Assembly (NCBI RefSeq): GCF_010747475.1
Contig: NZ_VSLZ01000003.1
Location: forward strand, 434,001 to 498,000
Length of the DNA stretch: 64,000 bases
Direction: 5' to 3'
Origin: Halorussus sp. MSC15.2
GTDB lineage: Archaea; Halobacteriota; Halobacteria; Halobacteriales; Haladaptataceae
Positions 17,901-25,747 of the stretch are shown here, piece after piece (the first letter of the stretch is position 1; every line of letters starts with the position of its first letter). Position numbers and translations under genes: made by a program. The notes under the pieces are model-generated. The model had not been told where the DNA came from. It made no database searches and was given only the letters and a program-made list of their open reading frames with translations.

Positions 17901-17950
17901 AACACGACGGCACCGCGAGCGATACGAGGTGGTTCAGCATCACGTACTGA
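14946..17950 (+). CDS. Secreted GH81 endo-beta-1,3-glucanase with FN3 and probable CBM56, frame-broken
   Basis: About 1,001 residues once restored. The order is: Tat signal (LSRRTYFETLGVAGLGSLAS), GH81 catalytic domain to about residue 790, a Gly/Asp-Ser linker, a fibronectin type III domain (TTPPTV... GLDHYAVYVDG ... GTTYEFSATAVDGAGNES), and a last domain of about 100 residues (WVDVHYTVNGGTQYNYRM ... EYYFTYQHDG) resembling the beta-1,3-glucan-binding module CBM56. GH81 marks are DLNDHHFHYGYFV (Asp and His, near residue 478) and NQESSSE (E568 and E572, catalytic Glu pair). The frame breaks at 17375-17376: one more C after TTPPTV gives PSNLRSPGHTDSSVDLAW and joins both halves. ATG 14907 upstream is an alternative start. 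Pairs with the GH16 gene for laminarin breakdown. Confidence 0.9.
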
Positions 17951-18017
17951 CTCTCGTCGCGCGACTCGTCGCCGCGTCTTCCGACGTTTTCGCGAATATC
18001 TACGGCCCCATCACGAC

Positions 18018-18209
18018 TTATTTGTCGTTAACGTCGTTCGGATATACAGCGATTAGAAATATCCATGCTAAAAGCAACGGGATAATCACGTCTGACTGAT
18101 AATACATTTCGAGCCGCAGAGGACCAGATGTCAGAAGCGGAATCCCCACTAAAAAGGAGATGAGAAGCCCTACAGCCGCGATTATCGCAAATCTCAATAT
18201 TTCGTCCAT
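18018..18209 (-). CDS. Small two-helix membrane protein, unknown
   Basis: A 63-residue frame with two hydrophobic stretches (FAIIAAVGLLISFLVGIPLL and VIIPLLLAWIFLIAVY) joined by a short loop, and a polar end VNDK. Lower G+C than the flanks, near the right border of the segment between pilB and pilC. No family recognised; the pattern of hydrophobic residues favours a real gene. Confidence 0.45.
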   Translation of the reverse strand: MDEILRFAIIAAVGLLISFLVGIPLLTSGPLRLEMYYQSDVIIPLLLAWIFLIAVYPNDVNDK

Positions 18210-18377
18210 CGATATCTAGTACTGTAACTGCTAGCGATTCGTGTCAGTAAATTGTTGTCGGTACTGTTCGAGTTGAGTCTCGAGATTACCTTCTGGCTGT
18301 GTGGATGCCGTCACTATCTCCTTGAACAGTTCTGCTTTCCTCTGCCGAACACATCACCTCGGGCATATGTTACCATA

Positions 18378-18385
18378 TTTTAAAT
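18378..18385 (+). promoter_or_regulatory. TATA box upstream of pilC
   Basis: TTTAAATA at 18378-18385. An ATG at 18410 sits at leaderless distance but opens only a 14-codon frame. The GTG at 18438 has a GAGGAGG ribosome site before it and opens pilC, so this transcript probably has a leader of about 30 nt. It shows that pilC has its own promoter, apart from pilB. Confidence 0.6.
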
Positions 18386-18437
18386 ACCAAAGAGAATAGA
18401 GGAAGGGGCATGAACGCGATTCGAGGAGGCCCACGCG

Positions 18438-20393
18438 GTGAACACCACCACTGAGACGGGTGAGACCGGCGCGACCATCGACGCCGACGAAGTGAGGACG
18501 ACCGGCGAGACCCGGGCCGCGAACGCCACGCTCTCGGTGCTCGACCGTGCCCTCTACGCGCTGTTCTCCAGACACGCCGACCGCTCGCGCCACGACGCCG
18601 ACCGCAAGCAGTACCGAGCGACCGACGTGACGACGAGTTTCGAGGTGTATCTCTCGCGAGTCTACGGCCTGTCGTGGCTCGCGTTCGCGCTGGTGACGGG
18701 GTGGACGTTCGTCGTCGTGGTCGCGCTCCCCGACGCCGCGCTCGCGGTGGTTGCGGACTTCCTCCGGCGGGGAGTCCCCGGTCTCGAAACCGTCGCGTTC
18801 CCGGGCGTCTCTCGGCCCGTCGCGGCCGCCGCGGTCGGAACCAGCGTCGGTCTCGTGGGGAAACGAGCGACCGTCGCGCTCGGGGGGCGCTACCTCTCGT
18901 GGACCGCGAGCGCACGCGGGTCGAACATCGAGACCACGCTGCCCGGCGCGGTCCGGTACCTCCACGCGCTCTCGTCGGGCAGCGACGACGGGGCGGCCAT
19001 GTTCCGGAAGGTCGCCGACCGCGAGGAAGCCTACGGCGAGACCGCGGTGGCCTTCCGGAAGGCGCTCAACAGGGCGACCCTGACCGGGAGTCTCGGTGAG
19101 GGCCTCCGCGTGGTGGCGCGCGACACTCCCTCACGGGACGGCCTCGCGCCGTTCCTCGTGAAGTTCCGCGAACACGCCCAGCAGGGACCCGACGCGCTCG
19201 CCCAGTACCTCCAGATGGAGAGTCGGATGCTCTCGAACCGGCAGGCCAGAAGTCGTGAACAGGCGGGCGACTTCCTCGAACTGCTCGCGGAGATGTTCGT
19301 CGTCCTGCTCGTCCTGCCCGCGCTACTCGTCATCGTGGTGACCGTGATGAGCGTCCTCGCGCCCGGCCTGAGTGCGACCACCACGACCCCCGTCGGTCCG
19401 GTCTCGATGCGAGCGCTGCTCGTCTACGGGAGCGCCGGGTTCATCCTCGTCGTCGGTCTCGTTGCGACCGCAGCGGTGGGTTCGCTGCGCCCGCCCGACC
19501 AGTCGGGCAGGGATTACGAGCGCCCGGACGGGGTACTCCCTACGCTCGGCAGCGTCTTCCGGAATCCCGCGAGCGCAGTCGTCGGGTTCGCGCCGGTCGC
19601 GCTCCTCCTCGGGGTCGCGCTCTGGTCGCTCGACTACTGGTCGGTCAACGTCGTCCTCCTCGGATACGTCGCCGTGGCCCTCCCTGCGGGCCTCGTCGCG
19701 CTAAGACGTGCGAATCTGGACGACGCCAAGGACCGCGAAATCAAGGACTTCGTCCACGCCGTCTCGGGTCACGTCAGCCTCGGTCGCCCGTTCTCGGCGG
19801 CGGTGGAACGCGTCGCCAGCGACGTGGACCTCGGCGCGCTGAACGACGACGTGGCCGACCTCGCGTTCAACGCGAACCTGACGACGCGCGACGGCGACCG
19901 TCAGGCCGCCGCTCTCTCGCAGTTCGTGGACCGAGTCGGCACGCCGCTGGCCGACCAGACCATCGGACTCGTCACGGGCGCGCTCGACGCGGGCGGAGAC
20001 GCGGAGACCGTTTTCGAGACGCTACAGGTCGAAATCGGGCGGCTCTACCACGAGCGGAAGGCGCTACGGTCGAACATGCTGGTCTACGTCGCGGTCGCGT
20101 GGACCACGGCCCTGCTCGTCGTGGGCATCATGGTCGCGGTCAACGTCCACGTCCTCGACAGTTTCGCGCAACTGTCGGCGGTTTCGACCGCCGACGCCGG
20201 TCTCGCGCTCGACGCCGACGCGGTGAAACCGGCCCGCGACCGGCGTCGGTTCTACGTCGTCACGCAGGCGACGATGCTGGCCTGCGGGTGGTTCGCCGGG
20301 TACGCGAGTCGCGGGCGCTACGAGGCGCTGCTCCACTCGGGGGCGCTGGTCGTCGTCGCGTACTTCGTGTTCGCGGGGGTCGGGATGGTGTGA
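18438..20393 (+). CDS. pilC: Type IV pilus membrane core protein (type II secretion system F family)
   Basis: A 651-residue polytopic membrane platform on which PilB acts to assemble pilins. Two GspF-type domains are visible: the first around residues 170-290 (LPGAVRYLHALSSGSDDGAA ... FRKALNRATLTGSLGEGL) and the second around 430-560 (KDFVHAVSGHVSLGRPFSAA ... LVTGALDAGGDAETVFETLQ), each followed by hydrophobic helices, with about nine helices in all. The C-terminus VFAGVGMV overlaps the next gene by 4 nt (GTGA). In most haloarchaea pilC directly follows pilB; here 6.3 kb of glucanase and protease genes lies between. Confidence 0.9.
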   Translation: MNTTTETGETGATIDADEVRTTGETRAANATLSVLDRALYALFSRHADRSRHDADRKQYRATDVTTSFEVYLSRVYGLSWLAFALVTGWTFVVVVALPDAALAVVADFLRRGVPGLETVAFPGVSRPVAAAAVGTSVGLVGKRATVALGGRYLSWTASARGSNIETTLPGAVRYLHALSSGSDDGAAMFRKVADREEAYGETAVAFRKALNRATLTGSLGEGLRVVARDTPSRDGLAPFLVKFREHAQQGPDALAQYLQMESRMLSNRQARSREQAGDFLELLAEMFVVLLVLPALLVIVVTVMSVLAPGLSATTTTPVGPVSMRALLVYGSAGFILVVGLVATAAVGSLRPPDQSGRDYERPDGVLPTLGSVFRNPASAVVGFAPVALLLGVALWSLDYWSVNVVLLGYVAVALPAGLVALRRANLDDAKDREIKDFVHAVSGHVSLGRPFSAAVERVASDVDLGALNDDVADLAFNANLTTRDGDRQAAALSQFVDRVGTPLADQTIGLVTGALDAGGDAETVFETLQVEIGRLYHERKALRSNMLVYVAVAWTTALLVVGIMVAVNVHVLDSFAQLSAVSTADAGLALDADAVKPARDRRRFYVVTQATMLACGWFAGYASRGRYEALLHSGALVVVAYFVFAGVGMV

Positions 20394-21193
20394 GTCGGGA
20401 TTGTCGCACTGACGCCGACGGGCGTCAGACTCGCCAATTCCGACTCAGTCGCCCCGACCGCGCCCAGTCCAACGTCGTCGGCATCGCCATACTGCTCGGC
20501 GTCGTCGTACTCGCGCTCGCGTCGCTGACCGCGGGTATCGGTGCGGTCGTCGAGCAGAACGCCGCGGCGGCCGACTCGGCCCGCGTGGCCGCCGACTTCG
20601 ACTCGGCGCTGGAACCCGTGGTCGCGACCGGAGTCCACCGCGGCCGGGTCTCGTTCACCGACGGCGAGTTGCGGACCGTCGAGCGCGAACTCCGACTGCT
20701 GAACGAGTCGGGGGTAGTCGGGTCGCCCGTCGAAACCGACGCGCTGGTCTTCACCGCGGGCCAACGCCGGGTGGCGTTCCTCGCCGGAGCGGTCGTACGA
20801 GGTCCGCCCGGTAACGCAGAGGTTCGGACCGCGCCGCCGATTACGGCGTCCCGCAGTGGCGGCGCTGACGGTGATGACGCACCCGGCGTCCTCGTCGTAG
20901 GTGCGCCGACACTGAACGGGTCGGTCGCGGTCTCGGCGACCGGCGGCGGGTCGGTCGTCCTCCGCACGACCGTCACTCACGACCGGACCGCGCTCGCCAA
21001 CGGTACCTACCGGGTCGCGGTCGAGACGGCGACCCCGGACGCGCTGGGCCGGTACTTCGAGCGCCAGAACGCGACCGTGACGACCCGCGACTTCGACGGC
21101 GACGGCGTGAGGAGCGTCGTGGCCGCCTACCCCGGTGAGCGCGTGGCGTACCTCGTGGTCCACGACATGCGTCTGGAGGTGCGTCATGGGTAG
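20390..21193 (+). CDS. Pilin-like surface protein of the pil operon (DUF7289-like)
   Basis: A 267-residue protein from a GTG overlapping the pilC stop. A short charged leader ends in RAQSNVVGIAILLGVVVLAL, a class III signal-like site followed by the hydrophobic helix typical of haloarchaeal pilins and pseudopilins (V-x-G-x-A-I pattern). The rest is a large beta-rich ectodomain with many Asp and Gly residues and DFDGDGVRSVVAAYPGERVAYLV at the end. The position fits the family found next to PilC in haloarchaea, thought to be pilus subunits or tip proteins. The DUF number is from memory and should be checked. Confidence 0.78.
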   Translation: MSRDCRTDADGRQTRQFRLSRPDRAQSNVVGIAILLGVVVLALASLTAGIGAVVEQNAAAADSARVAADFDSALEPVVATGVHRGRVSFTDGELRTVERELRLLNESGVVGSPVETDALVFTAGQRRVAFLAGAVVRGPPGNAEVRTAPPITASRSGGADGDDAPGVLVVGAPTLNGSVAVSATGGGSVVLRTTVTHDRTALANGTYRVAVETATPDALGRYFERQNATVTTRDFDGDGVRSVVAAYPGERVAYLVVHDMRLEVRHG

Positions 21194-21680
21194 CGACCTC
21201 CGGACACCCGGCGGTCGCCGCGACCGCGCCGTCTCGCCGGTCGTCGGGAAGGCGATGGAGGCGAGCATCGTCGTCCTCTACGTCGGACTCCTCTCGGCGA
21301 CGCTCTACGGCGGGGTCGTCCCCGAGTACCGGACCGCGGCGGGCGCGGAGGTCGGCGAGCGCGCGCTGGCCCAGTCCGCGGAACGCGTCCAGCAAGCGGT
21401 ACCGACCGACGCCGCGGCGGTCCGCGCCCGGACCGAGGTGTCGATTCCCCGGACCATCCGCGGCCGGGCGTACGAGATACGGGTCGAGACCCGGACGCTG
21501 GTTCTCGACCATCCCCGGGACGGAGTCGGCGGACGAGTCACGCTCGCGCTTCCCGAGACCGTCTCGTCGGTGAGAGGCAATTGGTCGAGTCGAGACCCGG
21601 CGTACGTCGCGGTTCGGAGCGACGGGGCTGGCGGACTGGCGGTCAGACTCGAATCCGGCGACCCCGGGGGTGAGGACTGA
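21186..21680 (+). CDS. Pilin-like protein of the pil operon (DUF7266-like)
   Basis: A 164-residue protein that overlaps the preceding gene by 8 nt. The leader RDRAVSPVVGKAMEASIVVLYVGLLSATLYGG has the RAVSPVVG processing motif known from haloarchaeal pilins (cut before or at the S/P-V-V region), then a hydrophobic helix and a soluble ectodomain. It is probably a minor pilin or structural subunit made with the other members of this operon. Confidence 0.78.
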   Translation: MGSDLRTPGGRRDRAVSPVVGKAMEASIVVLYVGLLSATLYGGVVPEYRTAAGAEVGERALAQSAERVQQAVPTDAAAVRARTEVSIPRTIRGRAYEIRVETRTLVLDHPRDGVGGRVTLALPETVSSVRGNWSSRDPAYVAVRSDGAGGLAVRLESGDPGGED

Positions 21681-22366
21681 TGAGACGACCGAGGCGCGCC
21701 CAGATGAACCTGCCCGCGCTGGCGGTCGCGCTCCTCGTCGTGACCGCGGTGGCGGTCGTGAGTTTCGGGATGGCCGACCGGGCGTATCTGAGCGCGGAGC
21801 GCGACGCCGACCAGCGGCGGGTCGCGGTCGCGCTCTCGGAGCGACTCGTGGCGTCCGAGTCGCGGGTCACGGCCCGTCCGAACGTCCTCGACGCCGACGC
21901 AGTTTCGGGCCTGAACGCGTCTCGCCTCGGGACGCTGTTCCCCGTGACCGACGGTTACGACGTCGCGGTTCGCCTCGGCGACCGGACGCTCGCATCCACC
22001 GGTGACCCGACCGGCGGGACGACGATTCGCCGCATCGTGCTGGTCGAGAACCGGAGTTCGGTGTCGACCACGCCCGACCTCTCGGCGACCGACCCTGCGG
22101 TGACGCTCCCCCGTCGGTCCCCGCGGGTCGAACTCGCGCTCACACCGCCCGCCGGGACGGACGTCCGGGTCGTCCGGGCGAACGACAGGGTGGTCCTCCG
22201 GAACGCCTCCGGACTGACGGGGACGTTCGAAGTCGAACTCTCGCGGTTCGAGACCACGACGCTCACGTTCGAGTCGGACGGACCGCTTCCCACCGGGAGC
22301 GTCGAACTGACGTACTCGCCCGCAGAGACCGGAAAGACAGTGTTGGCGGTGACTGTCGATGGCTGA
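21680..22366 (+). CDS. Pilus operon membrane-anchored protein (DUF7263-like)
   Basis: A 228-residue protein, its ATG overlapping the previous stop (TGATG). An N-terminal RAQMNLPALAVALLVVTAVAVVSF helix anchors it, followed by an extracytoplasmic domain with N-glycosylation sites (NAS, NRS) and repeated ExxVxL strands. It has no enzyme motif. Gene order and size match the third of five small genes that follow pilC in haloarchaea. Confidence 0.75.
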   Translation: MRRPRRAQMNLPALAVALLVVTAVAVVSFGMADRAYLSAERDADQRRVAVALSERLVASESRVTARPNVLDADAVSGLNASRLGTLFPVTDGYDVAVRLGDRTLASTGDPTGGTTIRRIVLVENRSSVSTTPDLSATDPAVTLPRRSPRVELALTPPAGTDVRVVRANDRVVLRNASGLTGTFEVELSRFETTTLTFESDGPLPTGSVELTYSPAETGKTVLAVTVDG

Positions 22367-22799
22367 GGAGCGCCACCGCAGCGTCCGCTCGCTGACCCTG
22401 CGCGGACAGCTTTCGCTGTCGGTCGTGGAGGCCGGTGTCGGGGCCGTGCTCATCCTCGCGGTCGCGATGGGGTTCGCGCTCGGGGTCGCGCCGACCGACG
22501 ACGGGACGGCCCAGTTGGACCTCTACGCCGAGGACGCCGCGACCGTCCTCGCGGGCGAACCGCCGCGCCACGCGGGTGCGACCCGACTTTCCGAGGTCGT
22601 GCGCTCGCCCGACGCCTTCGACCGAGAGCGCGACGCTCTGCGGCGTCGAGTCGCGCGCATCCTACCGGACAACCTGCTGTTCCGCGTCCGGACGCCCCGG
22701 GGCGCGGTCGGCTTCCGGAAACCCGCGGGCGTGGCGGTCGGGTCGGCCACGGTGACGACCGCCGCCGGTGACGTGACGATATGGGTGTGGTACGCGTGA
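22359..22799 (+). CDS. Pilus operon small membrane protein (DUF7262-like)
   Basis: A 146-residue protein overlapping the previous gene by 8 nt. LRGQLSLSVVEAGVGAVLILAVAMGFALG is a pilin-like hydrophobic segment preceded by QLSLS-V-V-E, with a Glu at the +5-like position that pilins use in assembly. The remaining domain ends in VTIWVWYA. Probably a minor pilin. Confidence 0.75.
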   Translation: MAEERHRSVRSLTLRGQLSLSVVEAGVGAVLILAVAMGFALGVAPTDDGTAQLDLYAEDAATVLAGEPPRHAGATRLSEVVRSPDAFDRERDALRRRVARILPDNLLFRVRTPRGAVGFRKPAGVAVGSATVTTAAGDVTIWVWYA

Positions 22800-23353
22800 G
22801 CGGAAGGGGTTCGGAAGCCGACGAACCACCGGTCCGCGAGCGCGCCCAACTCGTCCTCGCGGCGGCCGCGCTGGTCGCCATCGCGCTCGCGCCGGTCGTG
22901 GTTGCCTACCTCCAGTTGGGCTACCACGCTGACGTCACTGCCAGCGAGGAGTACGACGCGCCGGGTCGGAACGCCGAGCGCCTGCTCTCGCGGGCGGTCC
23001 ACGACGCCGCGGCCGACGTGCCAGACGACTTCGCGTGGGACGAGCGAACCGCGGCCGTGAACGCGGTTCGCGCCGACCTCCGGCCCAGAGTGGACGCGCT
23101 CAGGGCCTCGCGAGTCGAATCCGGGACCGTCTATCAGGTCGAGTACAACCAGTCTGCGGCCGAGTCGTGGAGCGATGCGAACTGTCCTGGCGGTCCCGAT
23201 ACCGACCGTCAGTTCGGTGACTGCGAAACTCTACGAGGCGTCGTCGTGCAGGAGCGCGCTGGCGAGACGCACGTCCTCGCGGTCGCGTTCGACGTGCGAG
23301 TGACGACGGCGAACTCGGAGATGGACGTGCTGCTTCTCGTCCGTGCGAGATAG
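22796..23353 (+). CDS. Pilus operon small membrane protein (DUF7261-like)
   Basis: A 185-residue protein from a GTG overlapping the previous stop by 4 nt (GTGA); an in-frame ATG at 22781 is less likely. RERAQLVLAAAALVAIALAPVVVAYLQLGYH is again a pilin-like segment, followed by a soluble domain with one Cys pair (NCPGGPD and DCETLRG), which may form a disulfide. It closes the operon; the next gene has its own promoter. Confidence 0.76.
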   Translation: MSGRGSEADEPPVRERAQLVLAAAALVAIALAPVVVAYLQLGYHADVTASEEYDAPGRNAERLLSRAVHDAAADVPDDFAWDERTAAVNAVRADLRPRVDALRASRVESGTVYQVEYNQSAAESWSDANCPGGPDTDRQFGDCETLRGVVVQERAGETHVLAVAFDVRVTTANSEMDVLLLVRAR

Positions 23354-23490
23354 TCCCACGTTCTCGAGGGCGACGACCAAATTACCAGTATTCGTAGCAT
23401 GCTCGATTTACTATAGTCAGTCGTTGGCTCGCGTCGGTTGACCTCCTCGTATCTCGGCTTAATCCATCCCTTACGTTCTAAGAGCCCGTT

Positions 23491-23524
23491 TTACTCGTAC
23501 GAATTACGAGTAACTTTACTCGTA
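23491..23524 (+). promoter_or_regulatory. Three-copy operator: inverted repeat plus a third half-site
   Basis: TTACTCGTA at 23491-23499 and its exact reverse complement TACGAGTAA at 23505-23513, separated by CGAAT, form a 9-bp perfect inverted repeat. A third copy, TTACTCGTA, follows at 23516-23524 in direct orientation. All three lie directly upstream of the TATA box at 23526-23536, so a dimeric regulator bound here could control the operon 23557-27737. The helix-turn-helix protein at 25176 is a natural but untested candidate. Confidence 0.75.
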
Positions 23525-23525
23525 A

Positions 23526-23536
23526 AGATATATATG
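23526..23536 (+). promoter_or_regulatory. TATA box of the 23557-27737 operon
   Basis: AGATATATATG at 23526-23536, about 26 nt before the ATG at 23557, which fits leaderless transcription. It directly abuts the operator repeats. Confidence 0.7.
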
Positions 23537-23556
23537 TATGGAGTTATACATCGGAA

Positions 23557-24329
23557 ATGAGAGAGATGAACGACACGAACTTTCAGCGTACGTTCGTCGC
23601 GATGACGGCGCTCCTCGTCCTCGCGTCGGGAGTCGCCGCGCCGGCGGCCGCACAGCTACAGAACGACGTCGCAGCCGCGAACACCACCCAAACCACGACG
23701 GAGACCGTAACGACCGCGGAGTCGGCGGCCACCACGCAGGGCGAGTGCGAGAAGCCGTCCTCGCCGCCGAGCATGTCGCAGGCCCGACTGTACGCCTCCC
23801 AGAAGACCATCAACAAGTCCCAGCCGGGAAGATTTCGGGCGGCTTCCAAGTGGACCCCACGGCGACCTGTCCCGTCGTCGTCCATATCACGATGAGCGTC
23901 CCCAGCGGCATGACCATCCAAGGCTCGTCCGACCTCTTCTCGGGCGGTGCCGGGATGGTGTCGGGGACCTTCGACGTCCGACCGCAGGGCGGCATCAAGG
24001 ACATCCGCGCGAACGTGTACAGCACCAACACCGGCAAGCGCACGGTGACTGCGGACATCCAGTACTGGCCCAAGGGCCACAAGGACATGGCTCAGGAGAT
24101 AGACGGCATGTCGTTCACGTTCGACGTGACGGAACCGGTCGAAGCGACCGGCGACTCGGGAAGTAACGCGGAGAGCGACACGACGGCCGTGGCCTCCGGA
24201 ACCAGTTCGGGCCTGCCCGTCTCCCAGAACTTGCTGATAATCGGCGGTCTCATGTTCGTCCTGCTCGTGGCGGTGCTGGCGATGACCAAGATGAGTCCGC
24301 GCGACATCAACATCGGAGTCAAGAAGTGA
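23557..24329 (+). CDS. Secreted, C-terminally membrane-anchored protein, unknown, frame-broken
   Basis: About 257 residues when restored. It starts with a Sec signal (FVAMTALLVLASGVAAPAAA), then a Thr-rich linker, a Cys-containing segment (GECEKPSS), and a beta-rich domain (GGFQVDPTATCPVVVHITMS ... GTFDVRPQGGIKDIRANVYS), then a Ser/Asn-rich stalk and a single helix LLIIGGLMFVLLVAVLAMTKMS with a basic end. The two Cys may pair. The frame breaks at GGG 23826-23828; one more G joins SQPG to KISGGFQVD. First gene of a five- or six-gene unit with a JAMM protease; the pairing of a surface protein with cytosolic metalloenzymes is unusual. No known family recognised. Confidence 0.72.
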
Positions 24330-24364
24330 CGCTCCACGCCGGAACGCCACCGAGGTGACCACCC

Positions 24365-25186
24365 ATGTTCGACCGCTTCTTCGGCGACGAAGACGACTCC
24401 GGTGACGACGACCCGGAGGCGGACGTGGAGGTACGCACCAACGCCGGCGCGTGGGGAACCGACGTGAACGTCGGGTCGGGCGACCCGTCGGGCGTGCTGG
24501 ACGGAGACTCGTGGTTCACGACGCACACGTTCGACGTGGACTCCGAGGAGAGTTCGGCCGGAGCGCGAGGCGGGACCGAACCGTCGCCGGACGTGTCGCC
24601 GCGGGAGTCCCCCGTCGGGACCACGTACCCCCGCGGGACGTTCGCGTTCCCCGCTTCGAAGCCGTTCATGCAAGCGCTCGAAACGCGCGGCAAGAACGGT
24701 GCGCACGAGCGCGTAGAGACTGTGTACGTTCTGACGGGCCAGTCGGCGACCACCCCGACCGAACTGTTCGGTCTCGACGACCCCGAGTACTACGAGTCGG
24801 CGACCCCCAGCAGCGTGACGACGCTCGAAAGCAAGGTGGCGCGGCGCGTGGCGGCGTCGTATCCCGACGGCGAGACGCCCGGCGTCGTGGCTCGGTTCCA
24901 CACCCATCCCGGCGGGACGACGACGCCGAGCGACACCGACGTCGGGAGCGCCGAGAGCATCGAAGAGTGCTACGAGGACGCCTTCGGCACCGACGACTTC
25001 GAGTTCTTCCACGGCATCCACGCCTACGTAGAGCAGTCGGGCGTCCCGTCCGTCGAGGAGCGACACGACCCCGCGGCGCTTAACGGCGGCGTCTCGTGGC
25101 GCGGCGAGCAGTACCGTCACGAACTCGCGCTGTACGGCCCGCGGTTCAGGAACCCGCAGGACGTGGTGATAGCCGATGGGCAGTGA
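24365..25186 (+). CDS. JAMM/MPN+ zinc metalloprotease-like protein
   Basis: A 273-residue cytosolic protein. Residues 179-192 form a full JAMM motif, H179-T-H181-P-x6-S189-x2-D192 (HxH-x7-SxxD), the zinc site of the Mov34/MPN/PAD-1 group that cleaves isopeptide bonds or trims Ub-like proteins. An acidic start (FFGDEDDSGDDDPEADVEV) and a long stretch before the motif separate it from the short archaeal desampylase HvJAMM1, so it seems a different subfamily. A Glu in the region around residues 105-120 would have to serve as the catalytic base. The stop overlaps the next start by 11 nt, so it is made with the helix-turn-helix protein. Its target is unknown; a SAMP conjugate or a partner in this operon is possible. 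Confidence 0.82.
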   Translation: MFDRFFGDEDDSGDDDPEADVEVRTNAGAWGTDVNVGSGDPSGVLDGDSWFTTHTFDVDSEESSAGARGGTEPSPDVSPRESPVGTTYPRGTFAFPASKPFMQALETRGKNGAHERVETVYVLTGQSATTPTELFGLDDPEYYESATPSSVTTLESKVARRVAASYPDGETPGVVARFHTHPGGTTTPSDTDVGSAESIEECYEDAFGTDDFEFFHGIHAYVEQSGVPSVEERHDPAALNGGVSWRGEQYRHELALYGPRFRNPQDVVIADGQ

Positions 25187-25736
25187 CGAGACGACCCGCT
25201 CGGACCGCGATACGGGGTTCGAGACGCTCGATTCGGAGACCAGAGACGCCCTGCGACGACTCGCGGCGAACGACCCGACGCTGTTGCGCGAGACGCTCGC
25301 GGACCTCGGGTACCTCGACCCCGGGTCGGAGTCGGTCGAGACCGTCGAGAATCGAGAGGCCCGCGAACTCTCGCCCGCACAGGAACGCCTCGGCGACCTC
25401 CTCTCGTCGATGGGGAGTCCCCGAAGCACGACCCAGATAATCGAGTTGCTCGGCGAACAACACCCGTCGTTCGTCGAGGAGTACGGGTCGGCGAAACACC
25501 GGCCGTGGATGTCGAACCAACTGAACGCGCTGGTTGACGCGGGCGAACTCGGCCGGTACCGCGACGGGCGGACCGTCCTCTACACGCCGAGCATCGCCGA
25601 CGCGATTCGCCACTGGGCGCTCAAGAACGACTACTTCGCCGAGGACCTGACCGCCCGGCACGTCGGCCGAATCGCCTCCGACACCGAGATGCCGCGGTCG
25701 GCGGTGCGCGAGGGGTTGGCGGAGTTGCGCGAGTAG
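25176..25736 (+). CDS. Helix-turn-helix regulator linked to the JAMM gene
   Basis: A 186-residue protein with a winged-helix domain in its middle: TTQIIELLGEQHPSFVEEYG, RPWMSNQLNALVDAGELGRY and the wing RDGRTVLYTPSIADAIRHWA, followed by a C-terminal helical part (DLTARHVGRIASDTEMPRSA) that looks like a second helix-turn-helix. It overlaps the JAMM gene by 11 nt and precedes the TIM-barrel gene by 11 nt. It could bind the operator at 23491, but its ligand and targets are unknown. Confidence 0.72.
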   Translation: MGSDETTRSDRDTGFETLDSETRDALRRLAANDPTLLRETLADLGYLDPGSESVETVENREARELSPAQERLGDLLSSMGSPRSTTQIIELLGEQHPSFVEEYGSAKHRPWMSNQLNALVDAGELGRYRDGRTVLYTPSIADAIRHWALKNDYFAEDLTARHVGRIASDTEMPRSAVREGLAELRE

Positions 25737-25747
25737 CGCGTGAGACC

